The notes: generated from the sequence alone by a model not told the origin. Positions 44,817 to 54,359 are shown, counted from the stretch's first letter. The stretch: DNA of 64,000 nt from Clostridiaceae bacterium (GCA_009911065.1 QXWR01000011.1:1-64000), one strand, 5' to 3'. Numbers and translations: made by a program.

Positions 44817-47087
44817 TCATTTTTTTGCTTTCTTTGCCTTTGGTTCTTCTGTCTTTGTCTCTGTCTTTTTTGCCTTGGACTTAGGTTCGTCTGACTTTGC
44901 ATCCGGCTTCTGTGCCTTGGACTTTGATTCATTCAGCTTTTCATTCGGCTTTGACTCTTTGGACTTTGGTTCATCCGGCTTTACATCTTGCTTTTGTGTT
45001 TTCGCTTTTGATTTATCCGATTTGTCCTCTGTCTTCGGCTCTTTAGACTTTGATTCATCTGGTTTATTCTCTAGCTTTTGTGCTTTGGACTTTGATTCAT
45101 TGGGTTTGTCCTCTGGCTTTTCTGCCTTTGGCTCCGGCTCATTCTCTGCCTTTTCCACTGGAACTTCCGGCTCATGGGACTTGGACTCCATCTCTTTTAA
45201 CACATCTTCCCATTCCGGCTCGTTCTCATTTTTCCGCTTTAACCAGAAAAATCCATGTCCATCCACCCGCACTGCTGCCGCTTCCATCTCATTGCCATTA
45301 TTCAAATCTCGGTAAATTCCGTCTCTTTCATCAATCCATGCAATTCTTGGCTCATCGCTAAAGTTAAAAAGACCAATCATCTTGCCATTTTCACTTTCCC
45401 GAACCAAACCCAGAACCGAATCATCCCAGGTTTCTATGGTGCGGAAACCTGCTGAAGCATCAAAAACCGCCTCTTTTGCCCGAATCATTTCCAAACGGGA
45501 CAAACGATGGAAAAGCCGTCCCTGTACAGTATGAGGCTTGTCAATATTGTCTACCAAATCCCATACAAATTTCCCTCTGTGAATATATCTGGAATCTGGC
45601 GCCTTATGGGGATCTTCTTTATAGGTGTAATCGTTGACCTGTCCAATCTCATCTCCACTGTATAACATGGGGATTCCCGACAAAAACAGCATATAGGCAT
45701 GAAGCATTACATCCATCTGAATGGCAGCTCCCATGGCTGCCTCATTTTGCTCAAAGCCAGCCTTTTCCACACCGCACATCGATGCTGTAGTTCCACAGAA
45801 CCGGGCGTCTCCAGTAACCAAATCTTCATTATAAAGCTCTCCCCGGCTGACGCTGTCAAGCAACTTGCCTGTAAAGTAGTCATTCAAATACTTTTTGTGA
45901 GGCACTTGCTTCATTCCCCACTTTTCCAAAAGTGGATAGTCCAAACCCCAGCCAATATCATCATGACATCTTAAATAGTTCAGGAAAGTATAAGTAGAAG
46001 GCAGGCTGCCAACAATCTCCATCTGGCGCTTTAACAGTCTTACATCCCGCGTAGCCACTGTATGCCAGGTAGTTGCCATTGTGGTCACATTATAAAGCAT
46101 ATGGCACTCTGGCTTCTCCACGGTTCCAAAGTAAGGCGCAACTTTCTCCGGTTCCATCACAACCTCTCCAAGCAGCACAATCCCCGGACATACGATCTCC
46201 CCGATCATACGCATCATTCGAACAATCGTATGAACCTGAGGCAGGTTCCGACAGTCGGTTCCCAGCTGTTTCCAAATATATGGCACTGCATCAATCCGCA
46301 ACACATCAATTCCCTGATTGGCCAGATACAAGAAATTATACACCATCTCATTAAACACTACCGGATTGCGGTAATTCAAATCCCACTGATAAGGATAAAA
46401 ACTGGTCATTACAAATTCCTGCCGCTCCGGAAGATAGGTAAAGTTTCCTGGCGCTGTAGTAGGAAATACCTGGGGCACGGTCTTCTCATACATAGCAGGC
46501 ATAGAATAATTGTCAAAGAAGAAATACCGGTCCTGATATTCCTTTTCACCTGCTCTGGCACGTTTTGCCCACTCATGGTCTTCGGATGTGTGATTCATAA
46601 CAAAATCCAGACATACGCTGATGTCCTGTTTGTGACACTGGTCTGCCAGTCTCTCCAAATCCTCCATGGTCCCCAGCTTTTCCTGAACTTTCCGGAAATC
46701 TGCCACTGCATAACCGCCGTCTGACCGGCCCTCCACCGTATCCAAAAGAGGCATCAAGTGAATGTAATTTACCTTACACCGCTTAATGTAATCCAGTTTT
46801 TTGCGCACTCCTTCCAGATTCCCCGCAAACTGGTCCACATACAGCATCATTCCCAACATTCCATTCTTCCGATACCAGTCTGGATTCTTCTCTCTCGTCT
46901 CGTCCAACTTCTTTAAAGAAGACTTTCTCTCCTCATAAAACTGGTGCAAATGGGTCATCAAATCGTCAAAAAACCACTGATTGTCATACAACTCCATATA
47001 CAGCCATTTTAATTCATCCAAATGACGTTCCAGACGGGTCTGGTAAATGTTGTCTGCTTTGTTTTCCATTTTTTCTACTTGCTCCAT
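44817..47087 (-). CDS. Amylosucrase-like GH13 enzyme with charged low-complexity tail
   Basis: A 756-residue protein. Residues 1-636 match amylosucrase-type GH13: nucleophile D266 in VLRIDAVPYIWKQLGT, acid/base E308 in VLLGEVVM, D376 in LRCHDDIGW, and DFVMNHTSEDH at 161-171. Amylosucrases build alpha-1,4-glucan from sucrose or act as sucrose hydrolases. Residues 637-756 are a lysine/glutamate/proline/serine tail of loose DEPKSKAxK repeats, absent from typical enzymes. There is no signal peptide, so cytosolic. The tail might bind polyanions or a cell structure, but this is not shown. Confidence 0.88.
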   Translation of the reverse strand: MEQVEKMENKADNIYQTRLERHLDELKWLYMELYDNQWFFDDLMTHLHQFYEERKSSLKKLDETREKNPDWYRKNGMLGMMLYVDQFAGNLEGVRKKLDYIKRCKVNYIHLMPLLDTVEGRSDGGYAVADFRKVQEKLGTMEDLERLADQCHKQDISVCLDFVMNHTSEDHEWAKRARAGEKEYQDRYFFFDNYSMPAMYEKTVPQVFPTTAPGNFTYLPERQEFVMTSFYPYQWDLNYRNPVVFNEMVYNFLYLANQGIDVLRIDAVPYIWKQLGTDCRNLPQVHTIVRMMRMIGEIVCPGIVLLGEVVMEPEKVAPYFGTVEKPECHMLYNVTTMATTWHTVATRDVRLLKRQMEIVGSLPSTYTFLNYLRCHDDIGWGLDYPLLEKWGMKQVPHKKYLNDYFTGKLLDSVSRGELYNEDLVTGDARFCGTTASMCGVEKAGFEQNEAAMGAAIQMDVMLHAYMLFLSGIPMLYSGDEIGQVNDYTYKEDPHKAPDSRYIHRGKFVWDLVDNIDKPHTVQGRLFHRLSRLEMIRAKEAVFDASAGFRTIETWDDSVLGLVRESENGKMIGLFNFSDEPRIAWIDERDGIYRDLNNGNEMEAAAVRVDGHGFFWLKRKNENEPEWEDVLKEMESKSHEPEVPVEKAENEPEPKAEKPEDKPNESKSKAQKLENKPDESKSKEPKTEDKSDKSKAKTQKQDVKPDEPKSKESKPNEKLNESKSKAQKPDAKSDEPKSKAKKTETKTEEPKAKKAKK

Positions 47088-47389
47088 CGCTTTTCATCCT
47101 CCCACTTTTGTGATTCCCGTAAATCAAATGATTTTCCCAGCTGTTTTTATCCTTTTAAAATTTTGACTATTTTAGAACAGCTCCTGATCATTTGGCTAAT
47201 AAGATACTCTTGCGTGTAATGATAATCATATCATGTATTTTGCTGACAGTACATGTAAAAATCAATGTTTCAGGAGGATATTTTTTGTTCTAATTTTTTA
47301 TACTCTTATTCAAAAGTTCAATCAAAATTATTCAGTAATTGTTCAGTATAATTTTGTACAGAACAATTATGGACACAGACTATGAACAA

Positions 47390-47433
47390 AAAACCAGAGA
47401 ACATCAGAGCCTCCTCTGATATTCCCTGGTTTT
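47390..47433 (-). terminator. Terminator of the rluA-type gene
   Basis: AAAACCAG (47390-47397) pairs with CTGGTTTT (47426-47433) and an inner ATCAGAG/CTCTGAT pair. On the minus strand it is followed by TTTTTTG. The remainder of 47088-47469 is AT-rich and holds no visible gene. Confidence 0.7.
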
Positions 47434-47469
47434 AATTTGTAACACCCTCTCAAAAAATTCTTTTCCCAC

Positions 47470-48162
47470 TTATATTTTATCAAACTTCCGAAACACCTCC
47501 CCATCTGGCATCCGGCAATATTCCATAGCTTTTTGGGTAGTCGGATGAAGAAAGGAAAGCCGATATGCAGATAGGGCAATGTGTTCCATACCTTTTCCAG
47601 CCGTCTGAAAATCCGGATTGTATTTTCTATCCCCAAAAAGCGGGAAACCATGCCCCGCCATCTGAACCCGAATCTGATGATGCCTTCCTGTTTTTAAGGT
47701 AATCTCTGTTAATGTAAGAACCCCATAAGGTTCCATCTGTAAACATTTCAACCCACGACACTCTAGTTCCGCCTTCTTTGCACCACTTATCCCCATATCA
47801 ACAATTCGTGAAACATTATTTTTCCCATCTTTCAACAGATAATCCACAAAGTTATCCACATTTTTATCCACTTTTCCACAAGCTACCGCCAAATATTGTT
47901 TCTTCATTGTGCCATCAGAAAGCTGGCTGCTCAACACTGCTGCTGCCTTTTTTTCTTTGGCATAAACCAAAATGCCGCTAACCGGCTTGTCCAGCCTGTG
48001 GATAACTCCCACATAAGGTTCTCCTGCTTTTGGGGATAAATTGTGGATATGCTGTCGAATCTGACTAACCATATCCCCTCCAATACCGCGGGAAGACTGG
48101 GAATCCAAACCTGCTGGTTTCCAGACAACTAGAATGTGGGCATCCTCATACAAAATCTCCAC
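47470..48162 (-). CDS. RluA family RNA pseudouridine synthase
   Basis: A 230-residue single-domain protein without an S4 domain. Catalytic motif VIHRLDKPVSGILVYAK carries the aspartate, and KTGRHHQIRVQMAGHGFPLFGD is the conserved C-terminal motif. It isomerises uridine in tRNA or rRNA. Starts with GTG at 48162, nine bases after GAGGAGGT. Short members of this group are common in Clostridia. The RNA target cannot be told from sequence alone. Confidence 0.92.
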   Translation of the reverse strand: MEILYEDAHILVVWKPAGLDSQSSRGIGGDMVSQIRQHIHNLSPKAGEPYVGVIHRLDKPVSGILVYAKEKKAAAVLSSQLSDGTMKKQYLAVACGKVDKNVDNFVDYLLKDGKNNVSRIVDMGISGAKKAELECRGLKCLQMEPYGVLTLTEITLKTGRHHQIRVQMAGHGFPLFGDRKYNPDFQTAGKGMEHIALSAYRLSFLHPTTQKAMEYCRMPDGEVFRKFDKI

Positions 48163-48189
48163 GAAATGAGACCTCCTCTTCTTGTTTCT

Positions 48190-48237
48190 ATATATGATAT
48201 AAAGGGCGAGAATATTCTCGCCCTTTATATCATATAT
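48190..48237 (-). terminator. 48-bp perfect palindrome, terminator of the sugar ABC operon
   Basis: Positions 48190-48213 and 48214-48237 are exact reverse complements with no spacer. A GC-rich core (GGGCGAGAATATTCTCGCCC) is flanked by A/T-rich arms. It lies 18 bases after the last ABC permease gene, so termination is the simplest role. Confidence 0.75.
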
Positions 48238-48254
48238 TAATTTCTTAATTCTTA

Positions 48255-49250
48255 CTACACTTTTTTCCTGCCGATTTTAATATTATGAAGCACTTCCGAC
48301 TGAACCCCTACAGAAATCAACACTAAAATTCCCATAATAATGGATTGCCAATGAACCGAAATACCAGAGGGCAGATAAGTAAAAATCGTATTGATAATAA
48401 AGTAAATCAGGATTCCGAAAAAGGTCCCTGAAAACTTTCCTTCGCCTCCGGACAGTTTTATACCGCCAATCGCACACATGGCAATGGCATAGGTTTCGTA
48501 TACATTACCTGCACTTAAAACTGCACTCCCACTGCTGGAAGCTAAAAGTACACCAGAAAAAGCTGCAATCGTCCCACAGCAGATAAATGCCTTGATCTTA
48601 ATCCGATCTACATCCACCCCCATCATTCTGGCTGCCTCACAGTTGCCTCCCACCGCATAGATTCCCATACCAAACTTGGTATTTCTTGCCACATACATAC
48701 AAAGAAACGTCATAATAAACAAAATAAATACCAAAATGGAAATACCACTCTTCATTCCTGGTATCATTCCTTTAAAAAACTGGGTATTAGCAAAGGTCAA
48801 AATGCTACCGCTGACAGCCACAGACTTTTTCGCAATAATCAGGATGACTCCTCTTAAGGCAAACATCATGGCAAGGGAAGCAATCCACGAGGAAATCCTC
48901 ATTTTTGTCACCATAATCCCAATCATCAGCCCAGAGACCACGCCTACTAAAATTCCACAGATAATTCCCAAAATGGGATTTATCTGTCCCACCAGCCCCA
49001 TCACTACGCCGCTTAATGCAAACACGGCTCCCACTGACAGATCAATCTCTGCACACAAGATCACAAAGGTCATTCCCAAAGCCAGGAATCCGCCATTTTT
49101 AGCTGCTTTCAGCAGAATATTGAACACATTGTTGGTAGACAGGAAATTCTTATCCCGGAATACAATGCTGGTGACAATAACCAACAGCAAAAATGCCAGG
49201 ACTACACTTTTCGAATAAAGCATCTGACGAATATCGTTCTTTTTGTTCAT
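48255..49250 (-). CDS. Sugar ABC transporter permease (YtfT/YjfF-like)
   Basis: A 331-residue protein of the ribose/galactofuranose-type permease family, with about 9-10 helices. Conserved stretches are FLALGMTFVILCAEIDLSVG near residues 54-73 and AIGGIKLSGGEGKFSGTFFG near 258-277. It forms the membrane channel together with the second permease. Last gene of the four-gene operon. Which of the two is YtfT and which is YjfF cannot be decided here. Confidence 0.9.
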   Translation of the reverse strand: MNKKNDIRQMLYSKSVVLAFLLLVIVTSIVFRDKNFLSTNNVFNILLKAAKNGGFLALGMTFVILCAEIDLSVGAVFALSGVVMGLVGQINPILGIICGILVGVVSGLMIGIMVTKMRISSWIASLAMMFALRGVILIIAKKSVAVSGSILTFANTQFFKGMIPGMKSGISILVFILFIMTFLCMYVARNTKFGMGIYAVGGNCEAARMMGVDVDRIKIKAFICCGTIAAFSGVLLASSSGSAVLSAGNVYETYAIAMCAIGGIKLSGGEGKFSGTFFGILIYFIINTIFTYLPSGISVHWQSIIMGILVLISVGVQSEVLHNIKIGRKKV

Positions 49251-49261
49251 ACCCTACCCTC

Positions 49262-50224
49262 CTACTTTGCCTGTTCTCTCTGGATAAATACTGCAAACAC
49301 AATAATTATCGCCTTAAACACCTGGGCAATTTGGTCTGGAATATTATTCATTACACAGGTCAGGGTGATCATCTGCATCATCAGTGCGCCTACCACAGTC
49401 CCCATCACCCGCGCCTTGCCGCCGCTCATAGGAGTTCCTCCGATTACCACTGCTGCGATGGCATCCAGCTCTGCCAGCTGTCCCAATGAACTTCCTGCTG
49501 CCACGGAAACCTTTGCTGCCTGGAAAATTCCCGCAAACGCCGCAAAAAACGCACTGATTCCATAGACGAACATCAAGATCACCGACGCATGGATTCCCGC
49601 CAGAATACTAGATCTTAAGCTGTCGCCCACTGCCTCAATCTGACGCCCCAAAACCGTCTTTTCTACCATAATCCATACCACCACAACTGAGAGAACAATC
49701 GGTACGATCTGGATTGGGATTACACCGCCGATTTTATAAGTTCCCCACAGAGAAAGCTGCTGTCCCACTTCTCCTAATTTATTAAAGTAAATATCCCGGC
49801 CGCCGCACAGCACCTGAGCCACGCCACGCAGTCCCAACTGTAGTCCCAAGGTAATCACCATGGCCTGAAGGCGCAGTTTTCCTACCATAAACCCTGTAAA
49901 ACATCCGATCATCACAGACACCAGCACTGCTGCCGCAACTGAAGGCAGCAGCCCTGCCCCTGACATCATCTGCGCTGTCAGCACTCCGGAAAGAGCCATC
50001 ATGGACCCAACGGAAATATCAATTCCTCCGGTAGAGATTACCAAAGTCATCCCCATGCCGCAAAGAATAGTAGGACAAATCTGAGTAATGATATTATTCA
50101 GATTGCTCAGCCGGAAAAAGTTGGGAGTAAACACTGAGTTCACCAGAATAAAGAACAGAAGCAATGTAACCGCACTGTATTTTTTCACCAACTGCATGGT
50201 ATCTTGTTTTGTCGTACTATTCAT
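49262..50224 (-). CDS. Sugar ABC transporter permease (YtfT/YjfF-like)
   Basis: A 320-residue protein of the same family as its neighbour, with CGMGMTLVISTGGIDISVGS and AVVIGGTPMSGGKARVMGT. ATG 50224 follows GTGAGGGAAAGG and overlaps the end of the ATPase gene by 8 bases, so it is translationally coupled to it. Two different permeases after one ATPase and one receptor reproduce the ytfQRT-yjfF layout of the galactofuranose importer. Confidence 0.9.
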   Translation of the reverse strand: MNSTTKQDTMQLVKKYSAVTLLLFFILVNSVFTPNFFRLSNLNNIITQICPTILCGMGMTLVISTGGIDISVGSMMALSGVLTAQMMSGAGLLPSVAAAVLVSVMIGCFTGFMVGKLRLQAMVITLGLQLGLRGVAQVLCGGRDIYFNKLGEVGQQLSLWGTYKIGGVIPIQIVPIVLSVVVVWIMVEKTVLGRQIEAVGDSLRSSILAGIHASVILMFVYGISAFFAAFAGIFQAAKVSVAAGSSLGQLAELDAIAAVVIGGTPMSGGKARVMGTVVGALMMQMITLTCVMNNIPDQIAQVFKAIIIVFAVFIQREQAK

Positions 50225-51740
50225 GTGCCTTTCCCTCACTTTCACTGCCTTTTGCGATGGCTTCCATGATCTTATCCTGATGAATATCTTTATCGATCAG
50301 CTCACCCTTTACCTTTCCTTCTCTCATTACAATAATCCGGTCACAGTTTCGTTCCAGCTCTGCAATCTCCGAGGAAATCATCAAAATGGAAATCCCGCTC
50401 TTTGACAATTCCTGAATCAAATCTTCAATCTCTGCCTTGGCGCCTACATCAATTCCCCTGGTAGGCTCATCCAAAATAATCAACTTGGGATTCATGCACA
50501 TCCATCTGGCCAACAGAACCTTCTGCTGGTTTCCGCCGCTTAAATTACAAATCTGCTGTTCCGGTGTGGGTGTCTTAATTTTCAGACGCTCAATATAATG
50601 GCGGACAATCTCATCCTGCTCCTTAAACTTTATGAAACCAAACCGGTTCAGTTTCGGCAGCAGCGCAATGGTCATATTCTCTTTCACAGACAGATGAGGA
50701 ACAATTCCCTCCACCTTCCTGTCTTCTGTACAAAATCCCATTCCCTTTTTAATCGCATCTGACGGAGAATGAATATTGGCTGGCTCGCCCCACCAAAACA
50801 CCTCACCGTCATCTGGCATGGTTGTTCCAAACAGCACCTGTGCCAGCTCCGTTCTGCCAGAGCCAAGAAGCCCAGCCAGACCTACCACCTCTCCCTGGCG
50901 GATTTCCACATCCAGTCCGTTTAACCGCATCCCCTGACGAATATTTTTCATATTCACAATGGGGGTGGCATTGGCAAAATCATACCCCTCTTTTTTCCGC
51001 TCCAAAGTTACGGTATCTTTACCTACCATCAAAGAAATTAACTTGAACTGATTCAAATCCTTAATATCATAGTCCCCTACGTATTCCCCATCCTTAAACA
51101 CCGTAAGACGGTCGCAAATCTCAAAAATCTCATCCAGCTTATGACTGATAAAAATGACGCTGATTCCTTGTGATTTTAATTTTCGGATAATCCGAAACAG
51201 CACCTGCACCTCCTGTCTGTCCAAAGAAGACGTAGGCTCATCCATAATCACCAGCTTCGCATTAATACTGACAGACCGGGCAATGGCCACCATCTGCTGA
51301 ATGGCTGTGGGATACTTGCTTAAAGGCGCTGTCACATCTACATCAATCCCAAGATCCTTTAAAATCCGATCTGCCTCTGCAATCATGGTTTTTCTGTCAA
51401 CTCTGCCAAATTTATCCCGCGGTTCCCGCCCTAAAAATAAATTCTCATAAACCGTCTGAAACAGCACCAGATTCAATTCCTGATAGATCGTCGAAATGCC
51501 TTTTTCATTAGCTTCCATGGGGGTACGGGCATCAATCTCTTCACCATCAAAACGAATGGTTCCTCCGTTCTTCTGGTAAATTCCGGTCAGCACCTTGATG
51601 AGGGTGGATTTCCCTGCTCCGTTCTCTCCCATCAAAGCATGGACTTCTCCCTTATTTACCGTAAGCTTAACCCCTTTCAGCGCACGGACTCCGGGAAATG
51701 TCTTTTCCAGATCTTTTATTTCCAGTAAAACCTCTGCCAT
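50217..51740 (-). CDS. Sugar ABC transporter ATPase, two ABC domains (YtfR/RbsA-like)
   Basis: A 507-residue tandem ABC protein. The first domain has Walker A GENGAGKST (38-46) and MDEPTSSLD. The second has a degenerate Walker A (GLLGSGRTEL) but a full signature LSGGNQQKVLLARW and LDEPTRGIDVGAKAEI. This asymmetry is typical for the carbohydrate uptake class 2 ATPases. It powers import of the sugar bound by the 51838-52887 receptor. Confidence 0.94.
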   Translation of the reverse strand: MAEVLLEIKDLEKTFPGVRALKGVKLTVNKGEVHALMGENGAGKSTLIKVLTGIYQKNGGTIRFDGEEIDARTPMEANEKGISTIYQELNLVLFQTVYENLFLGREPRDKFGRVDRKTMIAEADRILKDLGIDVDVTAPLSKYPTAIQQMVAIARSVSINAKLVIMDEPTSSLDRQEVQVLFRIIRKLKSQGISVIFISHKLDEIFEICDRLTVFKDGEYVGDYDIKDLNQFKLISLMVGKDTVTLERKKEGYDFANATPIVNMKNIRQGMRLNGLDVEIRQGEVVGLAGLLGSGRTELAQVLFGTTMPDDGEVFWWGEPANIHSPSDAIKKGMGFCTEDRKVEGIVPHLSVKENMTIALLPKLNRFGFIKFKEQDEIVRHYIERLKIKTPTPEQQICNLSGGNQQKVLLARWMCMNPKLIILDEPTRGIDVGAKAEIEDLIQELSKSGISILMISSEIAELERNCDRIIVMREGKVKGELIDKDIHQDKIMEAIAKGSESEGKAHE

Positions 51741-51837
51741 AAAGTCGTTCCCTCCTTTAAAAGAAGCTGCTGCAAAACCTATTTTTGCAGCAGCTATGTT
51801 TTAGAACGCGTTTGAAAAATCACGTAATTACTACCCT

Positions 51838-52887
51838 TTAGAAGCCCCGTTCTACCTCCACATTGTCCTTGGTGTAAAGCGTATCTTCATTTGTAATATG
51901 AGCGGGAATCTCTTCTCCGTTGATAATCTTTGTAATGGTCTCTACCACAATCCCGCCAAAATACGGAGTACAAGTACAGGAAGCCAGCTGTCTTCCGCTT
52001 TCAATCGCTTCAAAGGCGGCTCTTGTTCCATCAATTCCCAAAGTCAGAATATCCTCGCCCGGTTTCAGTCCGGCAGCGTCAATAGCATTCATTGCGCCCT
52101 GAACCATATCGTCTGTCACACAGAATACAGCGTCAATATTCTCTCCGCCCTGAGCCTGAATAATGTTCTCCATCACAGACTGAGCTTTATCCATCAGCCA
52201 CTCTCCATCCTGTTCTCCCACAATCGGATATTTCGCCGGATCTAGTGCATTCACAAATCCGTCCTGACGGTCTGTGGAAGTAGAAGAGTCATAGCCTCCA
52301 TTGATAATTACAATGTTGCCGCCATCAGGAAGGGCTTCCATCAGAGCCTTAGCACACTGTTCGCCTTCCCACACAAAGTCAGACATAATCGCCGTAGTGT
52401 AATGGGTTCCTGCTTCGCCGGCAATAGCCCGGTCTACAAGAATAACCGGAATCTCATTGTCCATGGCTTCCTGCAAAGCGCCCTGAAGTCCATTGTCCTC
52501 TAAAGGAGCCACAACCAGAAAATCAACGCCTGCTGCTACCAAATCCCGAATATCCGATTCCTGAGTGGCGATGTCGCCGCCAGCATCTTTCACAATAAAC
52601 TCTCCGCCCGCTTCTTCCACAAACTTCTTAATATCATCAGTCTCAGTTGTACGCCAGGAAGACATACTGTCCGTCTGAGCAAACCCTACAGTCTTACCTT
52701 CTAAAATATTGCCGGATGCTGGTGCCGCCGCTGGCTCTGCATCCTTGCCGTCCCCATCGGCGGACGCTTCTGCCTTAGTCTCTGCCGGCGCTGCCGCTGC
52801 TGTAGTAGCTGTCTGTCCAGAACCGCCACATGCGGCCAGAGACATTGCCATTACTGCTACCATCATAATTGCTGCTGTTTTTTTCAT
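51838..52887 (-). CDS. Sugar-binding lipoprotein (YtfQ-like)
   Basis: A 349-residue lipoprotein (lipobox SLAACGG, then an Ala/Glu/Asp-rich linker) of the type I periplasmic binding family. The N-terminal VGFAQTDSMSSWRTTET and the later CVTDDMVQGAMNAIDAAGLKPG resemble E. coli YtfQ, which binds galactofuranose. The ligand is probably a furanose or related sugar, but this is inferred from similarity of a few stretches and operon layout. First gene of the operon, about 300 bases from the divergent regulator. Confidence 0.87.
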   Translation of the reverse strand: MKKTAAIMMVAVMAMSLAACGGSGQTATTAAAAPAETKAEASADGDGKDAEPAAAPASGNILEGKTVGFAQTDSMSSWRTTETDDIKKFVEEAGGEFIVKDAGGDIATQESDIRDLVAAGVDFLVVAPLEDNGLQGALQEAMDNEIPVILVDRAIAGEAGTHYTTAIMSDFVWEGEQCAKALMEALPDGGNIVIINGGYDSSTSTDRQDGFVNALDPAKYPIVGEQDGEWLMDKAQSVMENIIQAQGGENIDAVFCVTDDMVQGAMNAIDAAGLKPGEDILTLGIDGTRAAFEAIESGRQLASCTCTPYFGGIVVETITKIINGEEIPAHITNEDTLYTKDNVEVERGF

Positions 52888-53116
52888 TTTTTTCTCCTTT
52901 TTTTGAAAAACTCTACCTACTTGTTCCCTCCAAGTTACCGTTTGGATGATTAAATCTTTTTTTCCAAAATCCTGTAACCTGTTTTAACGCTTTTTATTAC
53001 ATGATTTATTTTACATTATTTTGTCGATTTTTACAATACTATTTTTTATTATTGTTATATTTTCGTTATATATCAACTAATTATTTACTATTTGATTGTT
53101 GGTTCTGTATATTCAC

Positions 53117-53145
53117 TTTACATTTTATGTAACTAATGATATAAT
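53117..53145 (+). promoter_or_regulatory. Promoter of the ArsR-type regulator
   Basis: TTTACA (53117-53122) and TATAAT (53140-53145) are separated by 17 bases. The ATG follows about 46 bases later, with AAAGGAG in between. The AT-rich 52950-53110 region between the divergent genes probably carries the importer's promoter and the regulator's sites. Confidence 0.6.
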
Positions 53146-53190
53146 TAAAAAAAATCAAAATAAGAATACTGAAAGAAAGGAGCCTGTCTC

Positions 53191-54165
53191 ATGGCTGCAA
53201 AAGAAAAGCGCACGGTTCGGATTATTGGGGAAAGAAACATCTGTCTGCATTTAAGCAATCCGAATCATCAGACACGTATTATGAAAATAGGAAAGGCATT
53301 GTCTTCTGCCACTCGTCTTAAAATCCTGGATATGTTAAAATATACCCCCCGCTCTCTTCAGGAGATCGCCGCCATTTTGGACATTCCCCTGTCCTCAGCT
53401 GCTCTTCATATTAAAACATTGGAGGAAGCCCAACTTATTGTCACAGAATCCCAGCCAGGAATCCGTGGGTCCATGCGGGTCTGCATCTGCAGCATGCAAT
53501 CCTTTCATCTGGAAACCTTTGACGCGGACATTGATTCGGAAAACAAAACCACTTCCCTGGAAATGCCAATTGGCAGTTACAGCAACTGCGACATCTGCCC
53601 GACCTGCGGACTGGCAGACGAAAACGGCGCCATTGAAGCCTATGACACCATCCAGTCCTTCTATGCCCCTGCCCGCACCCATGCCCAACTTATCTGGTTC
53701 ACAAAAGGATATATTGAATACCGTTTTCCAAATATCTGTAATCCCTTGCTGCCTTTGGGTGAAATTTCCTTTTCCATGGAGATCTGTTCGGAAGCTCCTG
53801 GATTCTTAGAAAACTGGCCCTCTGACATTACAGTTTCCATCAACGATGTGGAAGTAGGTACATTTCACTCTCCTGGAGATTTTGGTTCAAGAAGAGGCAG
53901 GCTTACCCCTCCCGTATGGCCCAACGGCAACACCCAATATGGGCTTTTAAAAACATTTTCAGTCCGGGAACATGGAAGCTTTCTGGACGGAAAGCCGGAG
54001 AACCCTCTCATTGAGCTGACTGACCTGGAACTGGAAAAAAAGCCCTTTATCTCCCTGAAAATCGCTGTCAAAGAAGATGCGGCCAATATTGGAGGAATTA
54101 ATATTTTTGGTGAAAAATATGGGGATTTCCCACAGGGAATTGTGATGAATCTCACTTATTTGTAA
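53191..54165 (+). CDS. ArsR-type HTH regulator with large C-terminal domain
   Basis: A 324-residue protein. The N-terminal winged helix (about 30-100) shows LSSATRLKILDMLKYTPRSLQEI, in parts, and IPLSSAALHIKTLEEAQLI, as in ArsR-family proteins. A cysteine pair region (CDICPTCG, about 133-140) could bind metal. The C-terminal 180 residues look like a beta-sandwich. Transcribed away from the sugar importer, so it is its likely regulator. Such importers usually have LacI, AraC or two-component control, making this class unusual. The ligand is unknown. Confidence 0.8.
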   Translation: MAAKEKRTVRIIGERNICLHLSNPNHQTRIMKIGKALSSATRLKILDMLKYTPRSLQEIAAILDIPLSSAALHIKTLEEAQLIVTESQPGIRGSMRVCICSMQSFHLETFDADIDSENKTTSLEMPIGSYSNCDICPTCGLADENGAIEAYDTIQSFYAPARTHAQLIWFTKGYIEYRFPNICNPLLPLGEISFSMEICSEAPGFLENWPSDITVSINDVEVGTFHSPGDFGSRRGRLTPPVWPNGNTQYGLLKTFSVREHGSFLDGKPENPLIELTDLELEKKPFISLKIAVKEDAANIGGINIFGEKYGDFPQGIVMNLTYL

Positions 54166-54189
54166 AATAATTTAGAAATTTAAAGAACA

Positions 54190-54230
54190 AATCCCCATAC
54201 CGTGTTACAGCACAGTTTGGGGATTCTTTT
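54190..54230 (+). terminator. Terminator of the ArsR-type gene
   Basis: AATCCCC (54190-54196) pairs with GGGGATT (54219-54225) with an inner GTG/CAC pair, followed by CTTTTTG on the plus strand. Confidence 0.7.
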
Positions 54231-54260
54231 TGTCTGTTATATTGACAAAGCACCGGACGA

Positions 54261-54359
54261 GCTATTTGTTGACTTTATAGTCATTATCAAGCTATTTATT
54301 GACTCTATGGTCGCTATCAAGCTATTTGTTGACTCTATGGTCACTATCCAGCTATTTGG
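54261..54359. repeat. 30-bp tandem repeat, 3.3 copies
   Basis: Units begin at 54261, 54291 and 54321, with a partial fourth copy at 54351. Each reads GCTATTT(G/A)TTGACT then TAT(A/G)GTC, with a small dyad GACT/AGTC or GACT/GGTC. An open frame through the repeat starts inside the preceding terminator and is not a likely gene. No other gene is seen in 54166-54590. Confidence 0.75.
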
